A stretch of DNA of 64,000 bases from the NCBI RefSeq assembly GCF_000739935.1, contig NZ_BBJU01000028.1, positions 62,001 to 126,000 on the forward strand, given 5' to 3'. The position numbers and the translations under genes were made by a program. Source of the DNA: Agrobacterium rubi TR3 = NBRC 13261 (GTDB lineage Bacteria; Pseudomonadota; Alphaproteobacteria; Rhizobiales; Rhizobiaceae). How positions within the stretch are numbered: the stretch's first letter is position 1; each line of letters starts with the position of its first letter. The notes beneath the pieces were generated by a model. That model saw only the letters and a list, made by a program, of their open reading frames with translations. It was not told the origin of the DNA and did not search any database. Shown piece after piece: positions 45,934-54,833 of this stretch.

Positions 45934-46542
45934 ATGGCTCGAACTGGGCGGCCAAGGGCGTTTGACAGAGACAAGGCACTGGATGCCGCGATGATCCTAT
46001 TCTGGGAGCAGGGCTATGAGCCGACCTCTCTCAATCAACTGAAAGCCGCGATGGGAGACATTTCTCCGGCAAGTTTTTATGCGGCCTTCGGGTCTAAGGA
46101 AGCCCTCTTCGACGAGGTCGTCCTGCGCTATCAGGCCTCCTACGGGCGCGTAACTGCAAGCCTAAAGAATGAGGCTCTGCCACCACGCGAAGCTATCGAG
46201 ACGGCTCTGAGGCTTTCCGCAAGGATGCAAACCGACAAGACGCATCCGCCAGGATGCTTAATGCTCCTGGGGGCCAACAACTGTGCGCCCGAAAATCGTC
46301 ACGTAGATGATGTGCTCGCAGCGGATCGGATGCGAAATCGTGGGGGCATCGAAACCTGCATCAGGCGTGCAGTCGATGGAGGAGAGCTTGTCAGCACCAC
46401 GAATGTACGTGGGTTGGCGACCCTGTTTCATACCTTCCTGATGGGTATCGCATTTGAAGCACGGGACGGTGCTGATGGCGGCGATATCAACGAAGCTGTG
46501 ACAGCATTGATGCAGATATGGGATCGGCACATGGCGACGTGA
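45934..46542 (+). CDS. TetR-family transcriptional regulator
   Basis: 202 residues from the ATG at 45934, set by GGAGG six bases upstream and by the typical MARTGRPRAFDRDKALDAAM opening. The helix-turn-helix spans about residues 10-55 (GYEPTSLNQLKAAMGDISPASFYAAFGSKEALF). The C-terminal half, with HPPGCLMLLGANNCAP and a dimer helix at the end, resembles the AcrR/YezE-type ligand-binding domain. It should repress the divergent MFS pump and itself through the palindrome at 45839-45868 and respond to the pump's substrate. Confidence 0.93.
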   Translation: MARTGRPRAFDRDKALDAAMILFWEQGYEPTSLNQLKAAMGDISPASFYAAFGSKEALFDEVVLRYQASYGRVTASLKNEALPPREAIETALRLSARMQTDKTHPPGCLMLLGANNCAPENRHVDDVLAADRMRNRGGIETCIRRAVDGGELVSTTNVRGLATLFHTFLMGIAFEARDGADGGDINEAVTALMQIWDRHMAT

Positions 46543-46657
46543 GAGTGGCCTGGGCAAAGGGGCGGTACTGGATGACTGCTTCGGGGCGACTGCAAACCAA
46601 TTGTGTTTAGCTAAGCTCTTGATGACACTCGAACCAGCGACCTGTAATTCTAAAGAC

Positions 46658-47077
46658 TTAGGCGGACCAGGGATTGATAACTATCAATCCGGCAGCTTCA
46701 AATGGGCTTGTATCTCGGGTTGCGACCGCGAGATGGTTTTCTGCAGCCGTAGCAGCAATATATCCATCAGCCTTCCCGATCGCCTTTCCGGATGTTCGCC
46801 CGCTGGCCATCAGGTCCGCGTAGAATTGGGCGGTACCTACATTAAAGGGCAGAATGCGCCCTTCGAAAATTGGTAGAACTTCACCTTCAAGGCGATCGTG
46901 GAGAATTGTCTGACGCTTTCCCGATGGCATTGAGGCAATCCCGAAACGAAGTTCGGCAATTGAAATCGCGGAAATGAATAGCGTTTCGATGGCCTGTGCA
47001 TCCAGCCAAGTCAGCACAGCGGTATCAGGAGCCGGCTTCCAAGGCTCAGATATTACATTAGTGTCGAGCAAGATCAT
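46658..47077 (-). CDS. PIN-domain toxin (FitB/VapC type)
   Basis: 139 residues. The PIN acidic residues are visible: Asp5 in ILLDTNVISE, Glu in SIAELRFG, Asp in IGKADGYIAATA, and Asp in VATRDTSPF. This set binds Mg2+ for RNA cleavage. The sequence resembles FitB of the FitAB group. Its ATG overlaps the antitoxin stop by four bases, the normal toxin-antitoxin arrangement that couples translation and keeps antitoxin in excess. No motif is lost, so the toxin should be active. Confidence 0.93.
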   Translation of the reverse strand: MILLDTNVISEPWKPAPDTAVLTWLDAQAIETLFISAISIAELRFGIASMPSGKRQTILHDRLEGEVLPIFEGRILPFNVGTAQFYADLMASGRTSGKAIGKADGYIAATAAENHLAVATRDTSPFEAAGLIVINPWSA

Positions 47078-47328
47078 TCGAAAGTCATCGGGACTGCCGG
47101 GGTGCTGTCGCGCTGTTGTTGCAGCGCTTCGACGTCGCTGTTTGACATTTCGGCGTCACGGCCAATGGCCGCGAGAAGCGAGCCGAGTTTCACGCGTCCA
47201 TATGGACGAACAGCGGCTTCGAGAATGTCACGAATTTCGGCCTCGGTACTACGACCGTGGTAAGCTGCTCTTGCGCGTAACGCTCGATGAGTTTCATCAG
47301 AGAGGTTTCGTATGGTCACCGCCGCCAT
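47074..47328 (-). CDS. Ribbon-helix-helix antitoxin (FitA/VapB type)
   Basis: 84 residues. The N-terminal ribbon-helix-helix (AAVTIRNLSDETHRALRARA, then GRSTEAEIRDILEAAV, to about residue 42) binds DNA; the C-terminal tail (about 45-84) would wrap the PIN toxin. It is first in the two-gene operon, so it also autoregulates. A 10-bp palindrome, GTGATATCAC at 47357-47366, lies 29 bases upstream and is a plausible operator. Confidence 0.92.
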   Translation of the reverse strand: MAAVTIRNLSDETHRALRARAAYHGRSTEAEIRDILEAAVRPYGRVKLGSLLAAIGRDAEMSNSDVEALQQQRDSTPAVPMTFE

Positions 47329-47356
47329 TTATCCGATCCTATCTATATTTTTGTTG

Positions 47357-47366
47357 TGATATCACT
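47357..47366. promoter_or_regulatory. Candidate FitA/VapB operator
   Basis: Perfect palindrome GTGATATCAC, 29-38 bases before the antitoxin start. The AT-rich bases between it and the gene could hold the -10 element on the minus strand, placing the palindrome near -35, where RHH antitoxins usually repress. Confidence 0.4.
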
Positions 47367-47940
47367 ACCACGGAAATGATAGCATTTTCAAGTCGTGCTA
47401 TGAGAAGGAAACGGGTAATTGTGCGCGTTCTTCCGCCTGGAGAGGAATCGAACCGGCGACCCGGCTACGGTCGCTTCGCTCAACCAAAAATTATCTCACA
47501 AAAACAGTAATATGAAACATCGTCAGCGACTGGTCTAAGTCACGGAGGCGAACGTGGGGTTTGGGGCCGCATTGACGGATATTGGACTGCGCCAGACGAC
47601 CGCATGATCGGCTACTTCGACCAGCCGTCGCTTCTTGGTTGACTGATCTTCGATCCCTAAGTTGCTGTTCGCTAAATGGTGAAAGACGCTGCTTTCACCG
47701 CCAGTTATGGGCGCGCAAAACGCCTGAAGGATGGGTTCAAGCTTGAAGTGCGACCTGCGTTGAATACCGCGCAAATCTACCGCAGTTTTTCGTTTCTAAC
47801 AAATCCGTCGTGTCGAGAAACAGGCTACCGAGATTGCGTAGTAAGGTGTCCGCTTTCTCGAAGTCAGCAAATGAGAAGATTTACGATTTACGTGCGTCGG
47901 CGTATGTAGGGTGCCATAGACTGCAAGTGAGTGTTTTAGG
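47367..47940. other. 570 bp without a recognised gene
   Basis: Open frames at about 47535-47774 (minus) and 47676-47909 (plus) overlap each other and match no family I know. A T-arm-like GAATCGAACC is seen near 47447 but no tRNA folds around it. The final bases before 47941 are the upstream region of the aldolase gene; only a weak TTTAGG ribosome site is present there. Confidence 0.45.
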
Positions 47941-48723
47941 ATGATTGGTAACCGTTTTAAAGAAGGACTTAGCAGGAGTGATCCGCAACTAGGCCTGTGG
48001 GTAAGCCTGTGCAACGCAGCCTCGGCGGAAATCGCGGCCGGTTCCGGGGCAGACTGGCTTCTAGTTGATATGGAGCACGCGCCGAACGAGATCTCGACTG
48101 TTGCGGATCAGTTACGAGCAGTTGGTGAAGCCGCCTCTGTCATAGTTCGCCCACCGACCTCAGAACCGGTAATTACAAAGCGTTTGTTAGATATCGGCGT
48201 TAAAACGTTGATGTTTCCTATGATAGATACCGCAGCGCAGGCCCGTGCAGCGGTAAGTTGGACTCGATATCCTCCGGAAGGGAAAAGGGGCATATCGAGT
48301 GTGGTCCGAGCCTCAAATTATGGTCGAGACACGGGCTATGTCGGGCGTACATCTACCGAAATATGCGTGATAGTGCAGGCTGAGACGCCGCTGGCCTTGG
48401 AAAACATTGAGGAGATTGCTGCGGTTGAGGGAATTGACGCGATCTTCATCGGACCCGGCGATTTGGCTGCATCAATGGGCTATCTCGGTCAGACTAATGC
48501 AGAGCCCGTCCAGCGCGCGATCGGCGAAGCGATAACGCGCATAAACAACGCAGGCAAAGGTTCTGGCGTGCTCGCCTACGGCCACGCGGCGACGACTAGA
48601 GCCATTGGCCAGGGAGCGGGTTTTGTCGCTGTAGGCGCGGACACATGGATACTCGCGCGCGAAACAAGTGCTCTGGTGGAGAGCTGCCGGTCGGGTTTTC
48701 CGGCCCGAAAGCCTAAGCCTTGA
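47941..48723 (+). CDS. HpcH/HpaI-family class II aldolase
   Basis: 260 residues with the family pattern: GADWLLVDMEHAPNE (catalytic His), MFPMIDTAAQARAAVSWTRY PPEGKRG, VQAETPLALENIEEIAAVEG with the metal-binding Glu, and DAIFIGPGDLAASMG with the metal-binding Asp. Members split 4-hydroxy-2-keto acids such as 2-keto-3-deoxy-rhamnonate, 2-dehydro-3-deoxyglucarate or 4-hydroxy-2-oxoheptanedioate into pyruvate plus an aldehyde. It has no pathway neighbours here, so the substrate is open. The flanks on both sides lack genes, which suggests it was left behind from, or brought in as part of, a larger operon. Confidence 0.92.
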   Translation: MIGNRFKEGLSRSDPQLGLWVSLCNAASAEIAAGSGADWLLVDMEHAPNEISTVADQLRAVGEAASVIVRPPTSEPVITKRLLDIGVKTLMFPMIDTAAQARAAVSWTRYPPEGKRGISSVVRASNYGRDTGYVGRTSTEICVIVQAETPLALENIEEIAAVEGIDAIFIGPGDLAASMGYLGQTNAEPVQRAIGEAITRINNAGKGSGVLAYGHAATTRAIGQGAGFVAVGADTWILARETSALVESCRSGFPARKPKP

Positions 48724-49409
48724 CGTAGGGTATTTGCGGTGGAGGAGAACATGCCACGAAACTGTTAGTCTGCACATAGGAAGTACTGCTGGTCTTTTAG
48801 CCGTCCGTCACCTTTCGAATATTTGGATGGGACTTGCTCGATACTAACAGATGTGGAATCTGTTCCTTACATAAAATGATATGAAAGCATCACAGAAACG
48901 CGATGCCCCGCGCGATAGCTTCAAATGGCAATCTCTATAATTTGTAGGCCACTAGATTAAACTGCGTAAACAGCAAGTGAGACGATGGCGGCAGCATATT
49001 TTTTCAGAAATTAGTTGGCTTATGATAGGGTAACGAAGGCATGCCAGCAAAGTTGGCTGTGTTTGCCTGAACAGTTTGCGGCATTTCGCCACGCCAAATT
49101 CCTCGTTGTTTATGTCGCGATCGTTACTAATTCTAGCGCGTCAAAGCAGGCTCGATGGGACGTCTGCCGGTGAAGGGTTGGTCCGGATTTCACGGCGTCT
49201 AGGCCGAGGTCAGGCAGAATTTACACTTAATCTCCGCTGAGCAGAGTTCGCACCCTCCCTCTATTTTTCAATTGGTAAGCGAGCCATCACTCCAGCTATA
49301 CGATCAGAACAAAACAGAAAGATCTCGCGAAGTGCGGCTGCGGTAGAAGTGAGTTTATTCTAAGAAGATAAACAGCCACGGTTGGTTATACGCATTAACC
49401 GCAATGGGG
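48724..49409. other. 690 bp without a gene, right border of a breakpoint
   Basis: No frame here resembles a protein, and base composition is AT-richer than the flanks. On its right it meets the abrupt end of a nucleoside hydrolase reading frame at 49410, so it probably contains sequence joined by a deletion or insertion. No IS ends or long repeats were recognised. Confidence 0.5.
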
Positions 49410-49511
49410 CTAGATTCGGTGGAGCGCGTCTGGCCGGCTCAGTGCAAGCAACATGGTCAGCGCATCGTCAGCGCCAGGGTCGCAATCGTAAAAGAAACAC
49501 AGGGCCGCCAT
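49410..49511 (-). pseudogene. Truncated nucleoside hydrolase (N-terminal 33 codons)
   Basis: Starting at an ATG at 49511, 12 bases after the ABC ATPase stop codon, the frame reads MAALCFFYDCDPGADDALTM followed by LLALSRPDALHRI and a TAG. DCDPGADDAL is the calcium-binding N-terminal signature of inosine-uridine nucleoside hydrolases (normally about 310 residues). All similarity stops at the TAG. The position at the end of the ABC operon, with spacing and orientation of a normal next gene, indicates a real gene cut off by a rearrangement. Confidence 0.7.
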
Positions 49512-49523
49512 CTCTCATGGTCC

Positions 49524-50582
49524 TCAGCTACCATCGACGAGGAACCGGGCGGCGTCTGGTGCCCAGCCGAAACGCACGGTAGAACCGACAGCCACGTCGG
49601 CTGCCGTCGCAGGCGCGCGGGCAATGATTTCCTGTTCGCCGGCGTTGATGATGACACGCAGTTCCGAACCACCATAGACGGTTTCACGGACCAGGCCTTC
49701 GCAGAAGCCTTCACCAAGGGTGATGACTTCCGGCCGAACGACGATCGCACCTTTCGTACCATCGGCAGGCAACTCGCCTACGATCGGCAGCTTGCCGATG
49801 GTCGTTTCCAACACACCTGCCTTTACCGTGCCGCGGATGATCGACGACACGCCGATGAAATCCGCAACGAACAGGTTCTGGGGCTCGTCATACATCTGCC
49901 GCGGCGTGCCAAGCTGCGCGATCTTGCCGTCGTTCATCAGGCAGATGCGGTCCGAAAGCGCCAAAGCCTCCTGCTGGTCGTGTGTTACGAATATGATCGT
50001 CGCACCCGTCTCACGGTGAATCCGCTTAATCTCAATCTGCATCACCTCGCGTAACTTGGCATCAAGTGCGCCCAGCGGCTCGTCCATGAGGATGATTGCG
50101 GGATCGTAGACGAGGCAGCGGGCAAGCGCGACGCGCTGCTGCTGGCCACCGGAGAGTTGCGAGGGTGACCGCGCCGCAGCATGCGCGAGGCCTACGGTTT
50201 CCAGCGCCTTGGTCACCTTGGCGTCGATTTCGGCCTTCGGCAGGCTGCGCATTTTCAAAGCAAAACCGACATTTTCGGCGACCGTCATATGCGGGAAGAG
50301 CGCGTAATTCTGGAAGACGACGCCGATGTCACGCTTGTTGACCGGTGCGTGGGTCTGGTCCTTCCCATCGATTATAACGGTGCCCGATGTGGGCTCCTGC
50401 AGGCCGCAAATCAACTGCAAAAGCGTGGTCTTCCCTGAGCCGGATGGACCGAGCAGGGTGAGCAGCTCACCCTTGCGGACGTCAAGATCGACATGATCGA
50501 GCGCGATAGTCTGGCCGTAGAGCTTGGCAAGGCCGTTGACCTGAAGCTTGAGTTCCGAAGTGTTGGCAAGGGCAGCTGACAT
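49524..50582 (-). CDS. ABC transporter ATP-binding protein (PotA-like)
   Basis: About 352 residues. Walker A GPSGSGKTT, Q-loop, signature LSGGQQQRVALARCL, Walker B IILMDEPLGALD and the switch His in VTHDQQEAL are all intact; the C-terminal 110 residues form the TOBE regulatory domain of PotA/UgpC-type proteins. It drives import through the fused permease encoded upstream. The ATG at 50582 follows AAAGGAACC; an ATG at 50630, one base after the permease stop, is possible but has no ribosome site. The gene is followed by a truncated nucleoside hydrolase. Confidence 0.93.
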   Translation of the reverse strand: MSAALANTSELKLQVNGLAKLYGQTIALDHVDLDVRKGELLTLLGPSGSGKTTLLQLICGLQEPTSGTVIIDGKDQTHAPVNKRDIGVVFQNYALFPHMTVAENVGFALKMRSLPKAEIDAKVTKALETVGLAHAAARSPSQLSGGQQQRVALARCLVYDPAIILMDEPLGALDAKLREVMQIEIKRIHRETGATIIFVTHDQQEALALSDRICLMNDGKIAQLGTPRQMYDEPQNLFVADFIGVSSIIRGTVKAGVLETTIGKLPIVGELPADGTKGAIVVRPEVITLGEGFCEGLVRETVYGGSELRVIINAGEQEIIARAPATAADVAVGSTVRFGWAPDAARFLVDGS

Positions 50583-50631
50583 GTTGAATGTGGTTCCTTT
50601 TGTCGTGTTGGGATCGGAGGCGTTGCGCATG

Positions 50632-52368
50632 TCAGCGCGGCCTCGCCTTTTCAGCGATGACGAAGAGTACTGTCACCACCGCCACGATGAAGACCGAAGC
50701 CGCAGCAAGGGTCGGGGAAATGCTGAGAATGATATCGTCCCACATCTGCTTGGGCAGCGTCTGCTTGACGCCAGCACCGACGAATAGCGCGATGGTGAGC
50801 TCTTCGAACGAGTGCAGCAGGCCAAACAGAAAGGCTGCGATGGCTCCACCTTTGATAAGTGGCAAGAGGATGAGACGGATCTGCTGCCAGCCGTTCGCGC
50901 CGAGCGTTCCCGCCGCCTGCAGAAGACGCCAGTCGAAACTGCGGAACGTGGTCAACAGTATGACGAAGACGATCGGCATGGCCGAAAGCGTGTGACCGAG
51001 AATGATGCCGGTATTGCTCGCGATCAGGCCGACCTTTGCCAGCACGTAGAACAGCGACACACCAATAACGATATTGGGAACAATCATCGGCAGCATAAAC
51101 GACAGGAAGATCAGGCCGCCAGCCTTTCGCTGCGTGCGTGCCAGCCCGTAGGCTGCCATGCCCGAGATTATGGTGGCGACGACACCGGTGATGATTGCGA
51201 TCACGGCTGAACGGGTGGTTGCTCCCATCCATTGGTCGGAGCTCAGATAGGTCTGGAACCAGCGAAGCGAGAAGCTCTTCGGGGGAAATTCGAGGAAACT
51301 CGAGCCTGAGAAAGCCATGGGTGGAAATGCCAGCACTGGCACGATCAGGATCGCGATAACGATCCAGACGAACGTCGTGAAGACGCCACGTCCAAGGCGG
51401 GCGGGAAACAGGTTGGCGACGAAATCACTGACAACAGCACCGATCTCGATGACCGCGCCGCCAATGGCGCCGATAACGCCGCCGCGCCTGGTTGCCACCC
51501 CATGGCCTGAAGCGGCCGACATGCCGAAGAAGCGATCATAGACGGCTATGGTGATCAGTGTCACGCCAAGGAGAAGAGCTGCAAGGGCGCCGCCAAGCCG
51601 CAGGTTGAACAGCTGCTGAACCTGGGTAATCATCATCTGGCCGATGACAGTTTCTCGTGGCGACCCCAGAAGAGCCGGGGTAATAAAGAAGCCGAGTCCC
51701 ATCACGAAGATCAACAGGCCAGCGGCCGCAACGCCCGGCATCGAGAGTGGCACGAAGATCCGCCAGAAGGACTGGCTTCGGCTGGCACCCATGGTCATGG
51801 CGGCAGGAATCAGGCGACCATCAATCGACAACATTGTGGGCAGCATGGTGAGGATCGCAATAGGCAGCATGGCATGGGCCATGCCGAAGATGACCGCGCC
51901 GCGGCCGTAGAGGAGGTCGAGTTGGGTATCAAAACCCATGCCAGTCAGCATCTGCGCAACGATGCCCTTACGCGCAAGCAGGACTATCCAGGCGAAATTC
52001 TTTAGGAGCGGGCTGACCCAGAAGGGCAGCAGCACGAGCCACATGGCCAAACGCCGACGACGCTCGTCCATGCCGGCGAGCCAGACGGCGATCGGGTAGC
52101 CGACCAGTAGGCAGACGAAGGTTACCTGCGCCGAGATGGAAAAGGTATTGGCAAGCACCTTCACGTAAACGCCAGCGGAAAACATTTGCCGATAAACGCT
52201 CAGGTCGAAAGCGCCGGACTTCGGATCGACGAACGATTGCCAGATCAGCGCGCCAGCCGGCAGGATCAGCAAGAGAGCCATGTAGGCGAGCCCCGGCAGG
52301 GTCAGCCAGAGGCTATCCGCCCGAAGGCGCTTCCGTGAGAAGGTATCTTGGGCGGCAAATTCAGCCAT
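50632..52368 (-). CDS. Fused double ABC permease (PotB-PotC-like in one chain)
   Basis: About 578 residues, twice the normal length, with twelve or more membrane helices. Two binding-protein-dependent permease domains follow one another: the first (about 20-285) has the ATPase-docking loop PAAMTMGASRSQSFWRIFVP, the second (about 320-575) has QAAGTLGANGWQQIRLILLP. A linker of about 40 residues (SAASGHGVATRRGGV region) joins them. Polyamine-type importers normally use two separate genes. I use the ATG at 52368, with GGGA in front; a longer frame reaches 52425. It lies between the binding protein and ATPase genes. Confidence 0.92.
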   Translation of the reverse strand: MAEFAAQDTFSRKRLRADSLWLTLPGLAYMALLLILPAGALIWQSFVDPKSGAFDLSVYRQMFSAGVYVKVLANTFSISAQVTFVCLLVGYPIAVWLAGMDERRRRLAMWLVLLPFWVSPLLKNFAWIVLLARKGIVAQMLTGMGFDTQLDLLYGRGAVIFGMAHAMLPIAILTMLPTMLSIDGRLIPAAMTMGASRSQSFWRIFVPLSMPGVAAAGLLIFVMGLGFFITPALLGSPRETVIGQMMITQVQQLFNLRLGGALAALLLGVTLITIAVYDRFFGMSAASGHGVATRRGGVIGAIGGAVIEIGAVVSDFVANLFPARLGRGVFTTFVWIVIAILIVPVLAFPPMAFSGSSFLEFPPKSFSLRWFQTYLSSDQWMGATTRSAVIAIITGVVATIISGMAAYGLARTQRKAGGLIFLSFMLPMIVPNIVIGVSLFYVLAKVGLIASNTGIILGHTLSAMPIVFVILLTTFRSFDWRLLQAAGTLGANGWQQIRLILLPLIKGGAIAAFLFGLLHSFEELTIALFVGAGVKQTLPKQMWDDIILSISPTLAAASVFIVAVVTVLFVIAEKARPR

Positions 52369-52488
52369 GAAAATCCCGTTTGTTGAAATGACCCGTTCTG
52401 CATAGGGCAGAACCGAGCCATCCATTGTCAGACATGCAGTCCCGCCGAAAAGCGGGGCTTAAGCTCAGATGGTTGGTCCCGCTGGAAA

Positions 52489-53559
52489 TCAGCTCAAAAT
52501 CCACTGCTCGAAGCGCTGGGTCAGAGCATCCTGGTTTTCTGACCAGTAGCCAGCGTTCAGAACTGCGAGACCCTTGATGTTATCCGGAGCCGTCGGCAGC
52601 AGCTGCGCCTTTTCAGCGCTCAGGTGTTCATAAGCCTTCATGTTCGTCGGACCGCATGCAAGGATGTCCGTATAGGCGGCCTGGCGCTTGGCATCCAGGC
52701 ACCATTCAATGAACTTGCGGGCCAGATCGGCCTTCTGCGTGTTCCCAGCGATGGTCCACCCGTCGATGTTGAACAGGCCGCCGTTCCAGACAATGCCAGC
52801 CGGTGCGCCGGCATTGATGGCTGCTTGGGCGCGGGTCGACCAGGTCGACATCATGTCCAGTTCGCCGTTCTGGAGAAGCTGGGTCGCGTGAGCGCCTGAA
52901 GTCCACCAGATGTCAATGCTGGACTTGACCTTGTCGAGGCTCTTGAATGCGCGATCGACGTCGAGCGGATAGAGCTTGTCGAGCGGAACACCGTCCGCGA
53001 GCAATGCCATTTCCAGCGTCGTAACCGGGCTGCGCCACAGGCCACGACGGCCCTTGAAAGCTTCCACGTTCCAGAAGTCGGCCCAACTGGTCGGAACCGT
53101 CTTTACGGTATCCTTGCGATAAGCCATAGCGAGCGCAAATATCGCGACGCCAGCAAAATCCTTTTCGAACGTGTGCGGCGCAAAGTCGGCCTTGTTGGGC
53201 ACCTCGATGTTGAGTGGCAACATGTAGTTGTCGCCAAGCTTTCGGATCCGCAGCACGTGTTCAGGCGTCATTAGCGCAACATCGAACAGCTTGGTGTCGG
53301 TATCGATCGCCATCTTGAATTGCGGGATCGGATCAGGCTCGTTGGTGTTGGTCTGGATCGTGACACCCGTCTCAGCCGCGAAAGTGTCGTAGAAGGCGAC
53401 CTTGAAACCATCGTAAAAGGCGCCGCCCATATCGCGCACGACCAGTGTTTCGCCAGCAAATACGCGGTTACCTTTCAGAATGACCGGAGCTGCAAGCGCC
53501 ACCGCAGCAAGCCCGGTAGTCGCCCTCATGAAACCACGGCGTGACATATTGTTATTCAT
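52489..53559 (-). CDS. ABC transporter substrate-binding protein (PotD-like, Tat-exported)
   Basis: 356 residues from an ATG at 53559 with GGAGGG five bases upstream. The leader MSRRGFMRATTGLAAVALAA has the twin-arginine motif, so export is probably through Tat as a folded protein. The mature part has the type II binding fold (VVRDMGGAFYDGFKVAFYDT at the N-terminus, WWTSGAHATQLLQNGELDMM and WNGGLFNIDGWTI in the cleft), as in spermidine/putrescine and related binding proteins. The ligand is unknown. The GH3, M20, flavoprotein and Rid genes around it suggest a nitrogen-containing conjugate. Confidence 0.9.
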   Translation of the reverse strand: MNNNMSRRGFMRATTGLAAVALAAPVILKGNRVFAGETLVVRDMGGAFYDGFKVAFYDTFAAETGVTIQTNTNEPDPIPQFKMAIDTDTKLFDVALMTPEHVLRIRKLGDNYMLPLNIEVPNKADFAPHTFEKDFAGVAIFALAMAYRKDTVKTVPTSWADFWNVEAFKGRRGLWRSPVTTLEMALLADGVPLDKLYPLDVDRAFKSLDKVKSSIDIWWTSGAHATQLLQNGELDMMSTWSTRAQAAINAGAPAGIVWNGGLFNIDGWTIAGNTQKADLARKFIEWCLDAKRQAAYTDILACGPTNMKAYEHLSAEKAQLLPTAPDNIKGLAVLNAGYWSENQDALTQRFEQWILS

Positions 53560-53627
53560 TTTTACCCTCCGGCGTTTTATTTGACCTTCGTCAGCTTTAC
53601 TGTTCCCGCCGCAGCGGCTTCGGTAAA

Positions 53628-54833
53628 TTACATTTTTCCGTGCATCTGCTTTGGGACATGCGAAGCAAGCGGCCGACGGCTTGCGCAAAACCGAATGAGA
53701 GCGTCGGCGAGTACGGCATCACAAAGGGCAAGCTGCGTTTCCTCGATGAATTCGTCCGGACGGTGCCCCTGATCCATGCTGCCAGGACCACAGATTACTA
53801 CGGGAACGTCAAGCGCCTGCGCAAACAACCCCGCCTCGGTACCAAAGCTGACGCGGCAGACCCTTGCCCCCTTCGGCAAGCATGAAGCAAAAGCCTGAAC
53901 GACTGGATGGCCGACATCAATCGAGTGTCCCGGATAGTTGCCGGTGATCTCGATATTGATCGATGCTTCCCTGAAACGTTCCTTATGCGGGGCGACGGCT
54001 GCGGCACCCGCTTTTCGGATTTGTTCGACCAGACCCAGAGGATCGTCAGCCGCCATCATGCGGCATTCCATCAGCAGTTCCGCCTGATCCGGAACCAGAT
54101 TGACTGCGGTTCCGCCCGACAACTTGCCGACATGCACCGTTGCGTATGGTACCGAATAGCCGGGTTCGCGCGAGCCGCGAACCTCGATCTCGTCCTGCAA
54201 CTTCCGCAAGCCCGATATGAAGTCTGTGGCGATATGAAGGGCATTGAGTGCCAGCGGGGCTTCAGCGGAATGGCGTGGAACGCCCCTCACCTTTACATTG
54301 AAAGCCATCTTGCCCTTGTGGCCGAGACCAAGCTGCATCGACGTCGGCTCTCCGACGACGACAAGGTCCGGCAGGATGTTCCGCCCGGCAATTTCCTCCA
54401 GCATCGGCCGGACGCCGACGCAGCCGATCTCCTCATCGTAGGAGATTGCGAGCCACAACGGCGCAGCTAGGCTTTTAACATCGGTCGTCTGAGCCAGTGC
54501 CACGGCGGACGCGACAAAGCCTTTCATGTCGGTCGTGCCGCGCCCGTAAAGTTTGCCGTCCATGCGGGTCAGGCTGAACGGTGGAACGGTCCAGTCCTGA
54601 CCTTCAACCGGCACCACATCAACATGTCCAGAAAGCATAAGCCCTCCCGGCGCGTCCGGGCCCAGACGGACCAGAAGCGCTGCCTTTTGGCCGGTCGCAT
54701 CACAGAATCGCTCGCAGATGGCACCCGCATCCGTCAGCGCCGTCTCGATCTCGTTGATCAGCGGCAGGTTCGTGTCGGAACTGACAGTGGGATGCGCCAC
54801 CAGCCGTTCCAGCCATTCCTGCGTGGAACTCAC
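53628..54833 (-). CDS. M20-family deacylase/peptidase (ArgE-like)
   Basis: 401 residues. Zinc ligands and catalytic residues of M20 enzymes are in place: SGHVDVVP (His, Asp), YGRGTTDMKGF (bridging Asp), YDEEIGCVG (catalytic Glu and ligand), VVGEPTSMQLG, and a late HRPDEF (His). The dimerisation domain lies at about 185-300 (KGKMAFNVKVRGVPRHSAEAPL and on). It is close to acetylornithine deacetylase, but arginine genes are absent here, so it probably removes an acyl or aminoacyl group from the imported compound. Its ATG overlaps the GH3 stop by four bases. It precedes the ABC importer genes. Confidence 0.92.
   Translation of the reverse strand: MSSTQEWLERLVAHPTVSSDTNLPLINEIETALTDAGAICERFCDATGQKAALLVRLGPDAPGGLMLSGHVDVVPVEGQDWTVPPFSLTRMDGKLYGRGTTDMKGFVASAVALAQTTDVKSLAAPLWLAISYDEEIGCVGVRPMLEEIAGRNILPDLVVVGEPTSMQLGLGHKGKMAFNVKVRGVPRHSAEAPLALNALHIATDFISGLRKLQDEIEVRGSREPGYSVPYATVHVGKLSGGTAVNLVPDQAELLMECRMMAADDPLGLVEQIRKAGAAAVAPHKERFREASINIEITGNYPGHSIDVGHPVVQAFASCLPKGARVCRVSFGTEAGLFAQALDVPVVICGPGSMDQGHRPDEFIEETQLALCDAVLADALIRFCASRRPLASHVPKQMHGKM

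Noticed and set aside
46620..46660. Possible tRNA 3' fragment (ACTCGAACCAGCGACCTG)
   Set aside because: The T-stem is mispaired and no cloverleaf can be completed.
47435..47475. Possible tRNA 3' fragment (GAATCGAACCGGCGACCC)
   Set aside because: Only two of five T-stem pairs form; no acceptor stem.
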